Origin: Pseudomonadota bacterium
GTDB taxonomy: Bacteria; Pseudomonadota; Gammaproteobacteria; Burkholderiales; Burkholderiaceae_C
Assembly (NCBI GenBank): GCA_018241265.1
Contig: JAFEEF010000036.1
Span: 1-64,000, forward strand
Length of the DNA stretch: 64,000 nt
Reading direction: 5' to 3'
The notes below the pieces were generated by a model that saw only the letters and a program-made list of their open reading frames with translations, had not been told where the DNA came from and did not search any database. Positions 34,197 to 42,431 of this stretch are shown here, one piece after another; positions within the stretch are counted from its first letter, which is position 1, and the number at the start of each line of letters is the position of its first letter. The translations under genes and the position numbers were made by a program.

Positions 34197-35009
34197 ATGC
34201 CCGACCCCGACTACGCTGGATACCAGCGCCTCCGCTTCGATCGACCGCATCCGCGCGTGCTGCGCGTGACGATGGACAACCCCGGCAAGAAGAACTCGAT
34301 CGACGAGGTCATGCACCCGGAGATGGTCGGCGTGTGGCAGACGATCTCGCGCGACGACTCGGTGGCCGCGGTCATCCTGACCGGCGCCGGCGACGCGTTC
34401 TGCGCCGGCGGGAACTTCGAGATGGTCGACCGGATGATCGTCGACCACGAGGTCCGCATGAAGAACCTGCGCGAGGCGCGCGACGTCGTCTACAACATGA
34501 CCAACTGCACCAAGCCTATCGTCGCGGCGGTGCGCGGGCCGGCGGTCGGCGGCGGGCTCGTCTGCGCGATCCTCTCGGACATCTCGGTGGTGGCGAAGAA
34601 CGCCAAGCTGATCGACGGGCACACGCGCCTGGGTCTCGCCGCCGGCGACCACGCCGCGATCATCTGGCCGCTGCTCTGCGGCATGGCGCGCGCCAAGTAC
34701 CACCTGCTGATGTGCACGACCCTCTCGGGCCAGGAAGCCGCCGACATCGGGCTGGTGTCGATGGCGGTCGACGACGACTTCGTGCAGCAGAAGGCGCTCG
34801 AGATCGCGACGACCCTGGCCGAAGGCCCGCCGACCGCGATCCGCCTGACCAAGTACACGATGAACCATTGGCTGCGGATGGCCGGGCCGATCTTCGACGC
34901 GTCGCTGGCCTTCGAATTCCACGCCTTCACCGGCCCCGAGCTGAAGGAAGGGCTGGCATCGATCCGCGAGAAGCGCAAGCCGAACTTCCCGACCCGCAGC
35001 GCTTTCTGA
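34197..35009 (+). CDS. Crotonase-fold enoyl-CoA hydratase/isomerase family protein
   Basis: This 270-residue crotonase has an oxyanion-hole loop GPAVGGGLVCA and a GDAFCAGGNFEM strand. Both classical hydratase glutamates are replaced: Val in GGGLVC where GGGxEL is usual, and His in DGHTRLGLAAGD where LPEVxLG is usual. It probably catalyses another crotonase reaction (isomerase, hydrolase or C-C bond chemistry). The ATG has TGGAGA upstream. It is divergent from P450-1 and is followed 29 bases later by the TetR gene. Confidence 0.88.
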   Translation: MPDPDYAGYQRLRFDRPHPRVLRVTMDNPGKKNSIDEVMHPEMVGVWQTISRDDSVAAVILTGAGDAFCAGGNFEMVDRMIVDHEVRMKNLREARDVVYNMTNCTKPIVAAVRGPAVGGGLVCAILSDISVVAKNAKLIDGHTRLGLAAGDHAAIIWPLLCGMARAKYHLLMCTTLSGQEAADIGLVSMAVDDDFVQQKALEIATTLAEGPPTAIRLTKYTMNHWLRMAGPIFDASLAFEFHAFTGPELKEGLASIREKRKPNFPTRSAF

Positions 35010-35038
35010 GCGCCGGCAGATTTCTGCACAATCCGCCC

Positions 35039-35698
35039 ATGGCCTATCCCGTCACGTTGAGCGAGCTGTTCCAGCAGCGCGTGCAGAGCCCGACGATCCG
35101 CCGGCTGTTGCTGGCGGGCGTCGAGGCGTTCTGGCGCGACGGGTTCCACGCCTCGAGCACGCGCGACATCGCCAAGCGCGCGCAACTCAGCCCGGCCGCC
35201 GTGTACGTGCATTTCGCGTGCAAGGAAGACCTGCTGTTCACGATCATCCTGTTCGTCGCCGAGAACCTGCTCGACCGCCTGCGCGAGATCGCCGCGCAGG
35301 GCGGCAGCCCGACCGAGGTGCTGACGCGCTTCGTGCAGGCCTATGTCGCGATCCCGGCGCGCATGTACAAGGCGTCGCTGGTCGCGAACCGCGAGTTCAG
35401 CGCGCTGACGACGGCGCAGCGCCGGCAGATCGTGAAGATCCGCCACGAGCTCGAGCAGATCGTCGGCAATTGCCTCGCGGCGGGCCTGGCGTCGGGCGAG
35501 TTCCACTTCGACGAAGTGTCGATCGCGCGCATGGCGGTCGTCTCGCTCTGCCGCTCGACGCTGCTGTGGTATTCGCCTCGCGGCACCTACACCCCTGAAG
35601 AGATTGCCGACCGCTACGTGACGCTCGTGCTCGGCATGGTCGGCAGCCGCAGCCTCGCGGAGATGCGCGCACCGGCCGCGGCCAGCGCCGTCGCCTGA
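35039..35698 (+). CDS. TetR-family transcriptional regulator of the catabolic locus
   Basis: This 219-residue regulator has an N-terminal helix-turn-helix (STRDIAKRAQLSPAAVYVHF, residues about 40-59) and a variable helical ligand domain. TetR regulators of fatty or aromatic acid degradation often respond to acyl-CoA intermediates. It is co-transcribed with the crotonase from a promoter that contains two operator-like palindromes, so it is likely autoregulated and probably represses the P450, ligase and transporter operons. The link between this protein and those palindromes is inference from position. Confidence 0.9.
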   Translation: MAYPVTLSELFQQRVQSPTIRRLLLAGVEAFWRDGFHASSTRDIAKRAQLSPAAVYVHFACKEDLLFTIILFVAENLLDRLREIAAQGGSPTEVLTRFVQAYVAIPARMYKASLVANREFSALTTAQRRQIVKIRHELEQIVGNCLAAGLASGEFHFDEVSIARMAVVSLCRSTLLWYSPRGTYTPEEIADRYVTLVLGMVGSRSLAEMRAPAAASAVA

Positions 35699-35772
35699 GC
35701 AGGCGTAGCCGGCTGGAAGGACGCTCGGCGCCAGGGGCATTGCGACCGGTCGGAAGCGGTGCCCTCCTACAC

Positions 35773-35792
35773 CCGGAGCCTGCGTGCTCCGG
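35773..35792 (+). terminator. Hairpin after the TetR gene
   Basis: CCGGAGC-CTGCGT-GCTCCGG forms a perfect 7-base-pair stem 75 bases after the TetR stop. No T-tract follows, so this is a modest terminator candidate. The rest of 35699-35946 shows no gene or clear motif. Confidence 0.35.
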
Positions 35793-35946
35793 CAGTCGCG
35801 CGCCGATGCCGATCGGAACATGGCGGTACCGCGCTGCCAACAGCGCGGCGTAGCGCAAACCGGCGACCGGCATCCCCCGACCAGCGACCGCTGAGCTGGA
35901 CATGTCGGTGACCGGGTTTGCCCGATGCGCAATTCTGGAGACCGGC

Positions 35947-36132
35947 ATGCACGACGCAAGGCGCGAGCACAGGGAAGCGGACCGCTCGCGAATCAAGCTC
36001 GATGAAGCCGAAGACATCGAATACTGGACCAAGGAGCTGCGCCTGACGGCCGCTCAGTTGCGACAGGTGGTGTCGGCCCTCGGCACCGCGGCCGTCGCGG
36101 TACGCGCCTACCTTCGGCAACCCAAGATCTAG
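35947..36132 (+). CDS. DUF3606 domain protein
   Basis: This 61-residue basic-acidic protein has the DUF3606 pattern DRSRIKLDEAEDIEYWTKEL followed by a helix ending VRAYL. The family is small, cytosolic and of unknown function. The ATG at 35947 has GGAG 7 bases upstream, which favours it over an in-frame ATG at 35902. It is a single gene, convergent with the module 2 transporter. Confidence 0.78.
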   Translation: MHDARREHREADRSRIKLDEAEDIEYWTKELRLTAAQLRQVVSALGTAAVAVRAYLRQPKI

Positions 36133-36186
36133 CCGCAGTAGCGGATGCGGGTCATGTGGTTGCGGGCAAAGGTAGAGGGATCGCGG

Positions 36187-36894
36187 TCAGGCTTCGGCCA
36201 GCAACGCGTGCGCGACATGCTCCGCATCCTGCAGCTCGCGGCCGCTGCCGCCGCCCGAGAGTTCGCCGGACGACAGCACGACATAGCGCTCGCAGAGCTG
36301 CGCGGCGAAGCGATGGTTCTGCTCGGCGAGCAGCACCGCCAGGCCCAGCTTGCGCAGCTCGCCGATCTGCGCGGCGAGGTGCTGCAGCACCAGCGGCGCG
36401 AGGCCCTGCGACGGCTCGTCGAGCAGCAGCAACGACGGCTTGCGCGCGAGGGCGACGGCCAGCGCCAGCATCTGCTGCTCGCCGCCGGACAGCAGCCCCG
36501 CCGGCTGGGCATGGCGATCCGACAGGATCGGGAACATCGCGTACAAGTCCTGCAGCATGCGCGCGCGCTCGGCATGCGGCAGCAGGCGCAGGCCGAGCTG
36601 CAGGTTCTCCATCACCGTGAGCGGCGCGAACAGGTTGCGCCGGCCTTCCGGCACGAGCGCCAGCCCGCTGCGTGCGCGGTCGCGTGCATTCAGGCCGGCG
36701 AGTGGCTTGCCGTCGAGCGTCACGGTGCCGCGCGACGCGATGCTGCCGGCGATCGCGCCGAGCAGCGTGCTCTTGCCGGCACCGTTGGCGCCGAGCACCG
36801 CGAGGAACTCGCCGCCGCGCACGTCGAGCGCGATGTCGCGGCAGACCTCGATCCGGCCGTAGCCGGCGTACAGGCTCGCGACGTGCAGCGCCAT
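36187..36894 (-). CDS. livF: Liv-type ABC transporter ATPase (LivF), module 2
   Basis: This 235-residue ATPase has Walker A GANGAGKST, LALVPEGRRNLFAPLTVMENL, signature LSGGEQQMLALAVAL and Walker B LLLLDEPSQGLAP. All are intact. The ATG at 36894 overlaps the LivG stop (ATGA). It is the last gene of the module 2 operon. A frame upstream of the ATG overlaps LivG and is not used. Confidence 0.93.
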   Translation of the reverse strand: MALHVASLYAGYGRIEVCRDIALDVRGGEFLAVLGANGAGKSTLLGAIAGSIASRGTVTLDGKPLAGLNARDRARSGLALVPEGRRNLFAPLTVMENLQLGLRLLPHAERARMLQDLYAMFPILSDRHAQPAGLLSGGEQQMLALAVALARKPSLLLLDEPSQGLAPLVLQHLAAQIGELRKLGLAVLLAEQNHRFAAQLCERYVVLSSGELSGGGSGRELQDAEHVAHALLAEA

Positions 36895-37673
36895 CAGGCC
36901 TCCCCGGCGGCCGCGCTGCCGAGGTAGAGGCTCATGACGCGCTCCTCGCGCCGCGCCTCGTCCGGCGTCCCCTTGAAGATCACGCTGCCGGTGTCGACGA
37001 CCGTGACCTCGTCGCACAGCATGCGGATCAGCGAGAAGTTGTGCTCGACCAGCAGCACGCCGATGCCGCGGTCGGCGAGCGCGCGGATCTCACCGGCAAG
37101 CACGCGCAACTCGTCGCGTCCGATGCCGGCGGCCGGCTCGTCGAGCAGCACGTAGCGCGCATCGGCGGCGATCGCGCGCGCGACCTCGACGGTGCGCACG
37201 CGCCCCATCGACAGCTGGCTCACCTTGCTCGCGGCCCAGGCCTGCATCTTCATGCGCTCGACGACCTCGTCGGCGCGCTGCTGGACGTGGCGCTCGGCAC
37301 GCCGGGCGTGCGGCAGGCCGAGCAGCGACGCCACGAAGCCGTGCTTCACCGACGGATAGAGGCCGCAGACGACGGCCGCCCGGCCCGTCGTTCGGAAGTC
37401 GACGCGCGGCGTCTGGAAGGTGCGGGCGATACCGGCGCGCACGACGTCGTGCGGCGCATGTCCGGTGATGTCGCGCCCGTCGAGCTCGATCGTCCCGGAG
37501 GTCGGCTTGAGAAATCCGGTGAGGCAGTTGAAGAGCGTGCTCTTGCCGGAGCCGTTGCGGCCGATCAGTCCCGTCACGCGGCCGGGACGGACTTCGATGC
37601 TGACGCGATCGAGCGCGACGACGCCGCCGAACACCATGCGGACGTCGCGCGCGGCGAGCCGCGAGGTCGTCAT
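36894..37673 (-). CDS. livG: Liv-type ABC transporter ATPase (LivG), module 2
   Basis: This 259-residue ATPase has Walker A GRNGSGKST, GIARTFQTPRV and Walker B YVLLDEPAAGIG. The signature reads LSMGRVRTVEVARAI, also lacking the Gln of LSGGQ but close to the LSYGxxRxxEIARA form common in LivG. The ATG overlaps the LivM stop (ATGA). It pairs with LivF for the second importer. Confidence 0.92.
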   Translation of the reverse strand: MTTSRLAARDVRMVFGGVVALDRVSIEVRPGRVTGLIGRNGSGKSTLFNCLTGFLKPTSGTIELDGRDITGHAPHDVVRAGIARTFQTPRVDFRTTGRAAVVCGLYPSVKHGFVASLLGLPHARRAERHVQQRADEVVERMKMQAWAASKVSQLSMGRVRTVEVARAIAADARYVLLDEPAAGIGRDELRVLAGEIRALADRGIGVLLVEHNFSLIRMLCDEVTVVDTGSVIFKGTPDEARREERVMSLYLGSAAAGEA

Positions 37674-38665
37674 GGCGTCGCCTCCGCGGGACGCGCATCG
37701 CGCTCGTCGGCCGCCCGCGCGACGCCGCTTGCCGCGCGCCTGCGCACGGCCATCCGGTCGAGGATGCGATGGATCCAGCCGAGCAGTCCTTCGGGCGCGA
37801 CGACCAGGATCACGATCAGCGCACCGCCGTAGAACAGTCCCTGCGCTTCCTGGGCCGGCAGCAGCTTGCCGAGCATGATCAGCAGGAAGGTGCCGATCAC
37901 CGGCCCGAGGATGTACCCCGCGCCGCCCACGACGGCCATCAGCAGCGCCGAGATCGATCCATAGGTGTCGAGCGAGCCGGGGCTCATGTAGCTGATGTAG
38001 TGCGCGTACAGCCAGCCGCCGGCGCCGGCCATCGCGCCCGAGGTCGCGAGCATCGCCGACAGCAGCGGCGCGACCGCCACGCCGTCGGCCATCGCACGCG
38101 TGCGGTCGTGCCGGACGATGTTCAGCGCGCGGCCGTGCGCCGAGTTCACGAGGTTCTCGTACAGCACGACCGCCGCCAGCACGCACAGCCAGACGAGGAT
38201 GTCGAACGCCCAGCCCTGCTCGAGCCCGGCGATCGGCGGAATGCCGGCGATGCCGACGTAGCCGCCGGTCAGCCCGTCCCAGCTGCGCGCGATGATCTCG
38301 ATGAGCGTCGCGAGCGCCAGCGTCGCGAGCGCGGTGGCGAGCTCGGGCATGCGCGTGACCATGCGCGCCAGCCCCCATGCGAGCGCCGACGGCAGCGCGA
38401 GCGCGAGCCCGAGGCCGATCCACGCCGAGACGCCGAAGCGCGTCGCGAGGATCGCGGTGGCATAGGCGCCGATCGCCGCGAACGCCCCCTGCGCCATCGA
38501 CAGGATGCCGGCCTGCCCGAAGCTCAAGCCGGCCGACAGCGAGATCAGCGCGTAGATGCCGGTGAGCACCGCGGTATCGAGCCACGTCGCCTTCAGCGGC
38601 GCGAGCGCGCAGACCAGCGTGCCGATCGCCAGCATCACGACGGCGTTCGGTCGCCGCAGCTTCAC
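37670..38665 (-). CDS. livM: Liv-type ABC permease (LivM), module 2
   Basis: This 331-residue permease has about 8-10 TM helices, with GLSFGQAGILSMAQGAFAAIG and GGAGYILGPVIG as LivM landmarks. The GTG start at 38665 overlaps the LivH stop (GTGA). The C-terminus has a polar Arg/Ala-rich tail of about 30 residues. It shares only general family likeness with the module 1 LivM, so the two importers probably have different substrates or an old duplication. Confidence 0.92.
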   Translation of the reverse strand: MKLRRPNAVVMLAIGTLVCALAPLKATWLDTAVLTGIYALISLSAGLSFGQAGILSMAQGAFAAIGAYATAILATRFGVSAWIGLGLALALPSALAWGLARMVTRMPELATALATLALATLIEIIARSWDGLTGGYVGIAGIPPIAGLEQGWAFDILVWLCVLAAVVLYENLVNSAHGRALNIVRHDRTRAMADGVAVAPLLSAMLATSGAMAGAGGWLYAHYISYMSPGSLDTYGSISALLMAVVGGAGYILGPVIGTFLLIMLGKLLPAQEAQGLFYGGALIVILVVAPEGLLGWIHRILDRMAVRRRAASGVARAADERDARPAEATP

Positions 38666-39504
38666 GGCCGGTCCCCGAAGTAGCGGCGCCCGCCGAGCTG
38701 CCCGCCGAGCAGCACGACGAGCATGAAGATCGACGGCACCATCGGCGTGACGACGCCGCTCGTGTAGCCGGCGCTCAGCGCCTCGATCACGCCGATCGCC
38801 AGGCCACCGGCCAGGCAGCGCAGCGGGCTGTGGATGCCGAAGATGATGGCGGCGGCGAAGCCGATGAAGGTGAGGCCGAGCGATGCGGTGAAGTCCATCC
38901 CCGAGCTGTGCAGGATCAAGAGCCCGGCGATGCCGCCGAGCAGTCCGCCGGCGAACAGCGTCGCGCACTGCACGCCGATGACCGGGATCGCGGCGAGCTC
39001 CGCGCCCGGCGCGTTGACGGCCGCAGCGCGCATCATGCGGCCGAGCTGGGTGCGCTTCAGCACCAGCCAGGTGGCGAGCACGAGCGCGATCGCGACGGCC
39101 GCGTTCAGCAGCCCTTGCGGATTGAGGCGCAGGCTGCCGAACTCGAGCATCGTCGTGAACGTCTGCCGGACGAACGGCTTCGTGCCCCAGATCATCAGCA
39201 CGACGGACGCGAGCGCGAGCGACAGGCCGAAGCTCGCCAGCGCCACGCGGATGCCTTCGCCGCCGGTGCGCTCGAGCAGCACGTAGACCGCCGCCATCAG
39301 CATCGATGCCGCGACCGCGCCGGCGAGGCCCGCCGCGATGCCGAGCGGGCCGGGCACCGCCGTCGCGACCGCCGCGGCGAGCAGCGCATAGGCGCCGATC
39401 GCGAAGTCGACGGTGGCGGCGGTCGTGAAGAACAGCGTCATCGGCAGCGCGAGCAGCGCATAGACCGAGCCGTTCAACAGCCCGCGGAGTACGTACTCGA
39501 ACAT
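38662..39504 (-). CDS. livH: Liv-type ABC permease (LivH), module 2
   Basis: This 280-residue permease has about 8 TM helices. The N-terminal GLLNGSVYALLALPMTLFF and the TVDFAIGAYALLA segment correspond to the LivH core, though the usual NFAHG is DFAIG. It begins 21 bases after the binding-protein stop. It forms the channel with LivM of the same operon. Confidence 0.9.
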   Translation of the reverse strand: MFEYVLRGLLNGSVYALLALPMTLFFTTAATVDFAIGAYALLAAAVATAVPGPLGIAAGLAGAVAASMLMAAVYVLLERTGGEGIRVALASFGLSLALASVVLMIWGTKPFVRQTFTTMLEFGSLRLNPQGLLNAAVAIALVLATWLVLKRTQLGRMMRAAAVNAPGAELAAIPVIGVQCATLFAGGLLGGIAGLLILHSSGMDFTASLGLTFIGFAAAIIFGIHSPLRCLAGGLAIGVIEALSAGYTSGVVTPMVPSIFMLVVLLGGQLGGRRYFGDRP

Positions 39505-39525
39505 CGCGCGGCGAACCTCGTCGGC

Positions 39526-40668
39526 CTACTTCGAGCGGAACTGCCCGCCGCGGATCGTCGTGAGCACCAGCGCGTCGTCGCCCCACGCGTCGTGGTTGTC
39601 CTTCGAATAGCAGGGGCGGCCCATCGACAAGGTGTCGAAGCCGCACAAGCCCTCGATCGTGTCGCGCATCCGCTGGCCGGTCACGGGGCCGGGGATCTTC
39701 TTCAGCGCGGCGACGATCGTCATGTAGCCATTCGACGCGACGACCTCGCCCCAGCCCTGCGGCGCGTAGCCGTTCTTCTGCAGGATCGCCGCGAGCTTCT
39801 GCTCGTTCGGCACCGGGTCGTACGGCAGGTTGCCGATCGACAGGACGTGCACGCCTTCGCCGAGCGGGCCGGCGGCCTCGATGTAGCTCTTTTGCGCGAG
39901 GCCGCTGTTGCCGTAGAGCGGCACCTTGAGCCCGACCTCGTTGACGGCCTTCAGGAAGGCCGCGCCGAGCGACGAGATCGACAGCTGCATGAACACCGCA
40001 TCGGCACCCGCGTTGCGGAACTTCGTCACCTGCGGCGTCAGGTCGGTCGCGGTGTAGGGCGCGCCCAGCGTCTCGACGACGGTGTATCCGAGGTCCTTGG
40101 CCAGCTTCTGCGCATAGTCGCTGCCGAACTTGCCGTAGGCGTCTTCCTGGTAGATCACCGCGATCTTCTTCGCGCCGCCCTTGACGGCCTCGCGCAGCGT
40201 CTTCTCGATGCCGACCATGTCGTTGATCGCGACGCGGAACACCCACAGGTAGAACGCGTTGTTCTTGTCGGTGATCGCCACCGTGCCCGCCGGGCCGAGC
40301 AGCGGCACCGACAGGCGCTGCGCCACCGGCCCCGCCGCGAGGATGCCGCCGCCGGTGCCCGGGCCGATGATCGCGACGACCTTGTCGTCGTTGATCAACT
40401 GCGTGACGCAGCGCGCCGCCTCGGTCGGGCTGGTCTTGTCGTCGCACCACACGAGGTCGAGCTTGCGTCCGTCGACGGTGCCGCCGGTCTCCTTGTGGAT
40501 GGCCGTGATGGCATCGCGCTCGGGCAGGCCGAACACCGCGGCCGGGCCGCTCAGGCTCAGCACCACGCCGATTTTGACCGGCTCCTTGGCCTGCGCGTGG
40601 ACCCCGCCCGACGCCATCGCCGCCACCGCTGCCAGCACCGTCAGCACCGCTCTCCGCATCGTCTTCAT
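39526..40668 (-). CDS. Periplasmic substrate-binding protein (Liv type), module 2
   Basis: This 380-residue protein has a signal peptide cleaved near VHAQA (residues about 1-26) and a mature start EPVKIGVVLSLSGPAAVFG, typical of type I binding proteins for amino acids, amides and aromatic or alicyclic acids. Three or four cysteines in the mature part (as in VWCDDKT and ARCVTQL) could form disulfides. AGGA lies 6 bases before the ATG. It sits between an SDR gene and the permease genes, so its ligand is probably the module 2 pathway substrate. Confidence 0.92.
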   Translation of the reverse strand: MKTMRRAVLTVLAAVAAMASGGVHAQAKEPVKIGVVLSLSGPAAVFGLPERDAITAIHKETGGTVDGRKLDLVWCDDKTSPTEAARCVTQLINDDKVVAIIGPGTGGGILAAGPVAQRLSVPLLGPAGTVAITDKNNAFYLWVFRVAINDMVGIEKTLREAVKGGAKKIAVIYQEDAYGKFGSDYAQKLAKDLGYTVVETLGAPYTATDLTPQVTKFRNAGADAVFMQLSISSLGAAFLKAVNEVGLKVPLYGNSGLAQKSYIEAAGPLGEGVHVLSIGNLPYDPVPNEQKLAAILQKNGYAPQGWGEVVASNGYMTIVAALKKIPGPVTGQRMRDTIEGLCGFDTLSMGRPCYSKDNHDAWGDDALVLTTIRGGQFRSK

Positions 40669-40708
40669 GCTTGTCCTGTGTTGTCGTCGATCCGTTCGAT
40701 CGCTGCGC

Positions 40709-41476
40709 CTAGCGCAGCCCGCCGCTCACCCGCAGCACCTCGCCGCTCACCGCATCCGACGCCGGCGCCAGGAAGAACGCGAGCGACTGCGCGACGTTCT
40801 CCGGGCCGACGTGCTGGCGCAGCGGTATGCGGTTGCGCTGGATCTCGAGGAACTCGGCGCTGAACACCTGCCGCACGCGCTCGGTGTAGATCGAGCCGGG
40901 CGCGACCACGTTGACGCGGATGCCGTCGGGCCCGAGGCTGCGGCACAGCGTGTGCGTCAGGCCGACGACCGCGGCCTTCGCGGCGTCGTAGGCGGCATTG
41001 CCCATGTGCTCGAAGTTGCCGAACGCGGCGAGCGACGCGACGTTCACCACCTTGCCGTAGCGGTGCTCGCGAAAGTGCGGCACGAGCGCGCGCGTCGTCA
41101 GGAACGTGCTGTTCAGGTTGAGGCGCACCGTCTGCTCGTAGTCGGCGAAGCCGATGCGATCGATCGGCCGGTCGATGATGTCCTCGCCGATGCCGGAGAT
41201 GCCGCCGGCGACGTTCGCGATGCCGTGCACCCGGCCCCAGGCCTGCACCGCCGTCTGCGCCACGAGCGCGGCACCGGCTTCGTCGGCGACGTCGACCTTC
41301 AGCACGGCGAGCCGTTCGGACTTGGCGCCGGCGCGCTCCTGCAGCGCGGCGAGCCGCTTGCCGCTGATGTCGCAGGCGAGCACGCGCGCGCCGTCCTCGA
41401 GCAGCAGCATCGCGAGCTCGCCGCCGATGCCGCCCGCGGCGGCGGTGACGACGTAGTTGCGGTCGCGGTGGCTCAC
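40709..41476 (-). CDS. SDR-family NAD(P)-dependent oxidoreductase
   Basis: This 255-residue short-chain dehydrogenase has the cofactor motif TAAAGGIGGELA, the NVAGG strand and the catalytic Ser/Tyr/Lys set in NVASLAAFG and AAYDAAKAAV. The GTG start at 41476 overlaps the crotonase stop. It would oxidise a hydroxyl (for example a ring or 3-hydroxyacyl group) to the ketone. Beside a MenB/BadI-like crotonase this suggests ketone formation before C-C cleavage. Confidence 0.92.
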   Translation of the reverse strand: MSHRDRNYVVTAAAGGIGGELAMLLLEDGARVLACDISGKRLAALQERAGAKSERLAVLKVDVADEAGAALVAQTAVQAWGRVHGIANVAGGISGIGEDIIDRPIDRIGFADYEQTVRLNLNSTFLTTRALVPHFREHRYGKVVNVASLAAFGNFEHMGNAAYDAAKAAVVGLTHTLCRSLGPDGIRVNVVAPGSIYTERVRQVFSAEFLEIQRNRIPLRQHVGPENVAQSLAFFLAPASDAVSGEVLRVSGGLR

Positions 41477-42429
41477 GCGCTTTCCTTCTTCAGGTGGGCG
41501 CCGCACATGCCGCAGTAGCCGAAGTCTTCCGGCAGGTCGTGCGCGCCGCACGACGGGCAGATCACGCTGTAGCCGCCGTACGGCGCGACGGTGACGTGGC
41601 CGGTGTCGACCGCCTTCCAGCTGTTCTCCGAGCTCACCGGGCGCTTGTCGAAGAACGCGCCGAAGCCGGCGCGCGACTCCATCGACGGGAAGTGCAGCGT
41701 GAGCCACTCGCGCGCCTGCGTCATCTCGCGGAAGGCCAGCTCCTTCTGCACGTTGAGCGCCACCTTCGTGTAGCGCAGCGCATCGGGGAACATGCGCGCG
41801 TAGTTGGCAACCGCCTTGTCGACCTCGGCGTCGAGCTGGTCGGACTCGCAGACGACGTTGACGACGCCCCATTGCTCGGCGAGCTCCGACGTCACCGGCT
41901 TCAGCGACATCAGGATGTCGCGGGCGCGCTTGTCGTTGACGAGCGTCGGCCACCATTGCACCGGACCGAAGCCGGCGACGCTGCCGATGCCGACGCCGAC
42001 CTGCTGCAACTTGGCGGTGCGCGCCATCACGGCGTAATCGCACGCCAGGTGGAACGCATTGGCGCCGCCGACGACGTCGCCGTTGATGCGATTGATGACC
42101 GGCTTCGGGCAGTGGATGATCTCGCCGAAGGTCTTCTCGAGCGCACGCTCGTACGAGCGCATGCCGATCATGTCGTCGCTGTAGCGCTGGTGGTAGTCGC
42201 CGACGTCGCCGCCGGTCGAGAAGAAGCGGTTGCCCGCCGCGGTGAGGACGACGCAGCGGATGCCCGGCCCTTCGCCGGCGCGGATCAGCGCGTCGCAGAT
42301 CTCGTCGAGCGTCTGGCGGCGGAAGGAGTTGCCCCTGCGCTCGCGGTTGATCGTGATCCACGCGGCCACGCCGCGCTTGTCGAAGCCGATGTCCTCGTAG
42401 TGGACGTCGAACGTGCGGTATTCCTTCAT
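41473..42429 (-). CDS. MenB/BadI-like crotonase with C-terminal zinc ribbon
   Basis: This 318-residue protein has a crotonase domain at residues about 5-280. NRFFSTGGDVGDYHQR, GDVVGGANAFHLACDYAVMA and VGVGIGSVAGFG resemble the MenB/BadI branch, whose members close or open rings on acyl-CoA substrates, more than classical hydratases. Residues about 285-318 add a four-cysteine zinc ribbon (CPSCGAHDLPEDFGYCGMC). I do not know this fusion as a standard architecture. The ATG lies 3 bases after the ligase stop. A ring-opening hydrolase acting after the SDR is a reasonable inference; the ribbon may bind a partner protein. Confidence 0.85.
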   Translation of the reverse strand: MKEYRTFDVHYEDIGFDKRGVAAWITINRERRGNSFRRQTLDEICDALIRAGEGPGIRCVVLTAAGNRFFSTGGDVGDYHQRYSDDMIGMRSYERALEKTFGEIIHCPKPVINRINGDVVGGANAFHLACDYAVMARTAKLQQVGVGIGSVAGFGPVQWWPTLVNDKRARDILMSLKPVTSELAEQWGVVNVVCESDQLDAEVDKAVANYARMFPDALRYTKVALNVQKELAFREMTQAREWLTLHFPSMESRAGFGAFFDKRPVSSENSWKAVDTGHVTVAPYGGYSVICPSCGAHDLPEDFGYCGMCGAHLKKESA

Positions 42430-42431
42430 CG

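Noticed and set aside
38830-40863. A 677-codon rightward open frame
   Set aside because: It lies opposite the LivH and binding-protein genes. The composition is His/Arg/Glu-rich as in other shadow frames.
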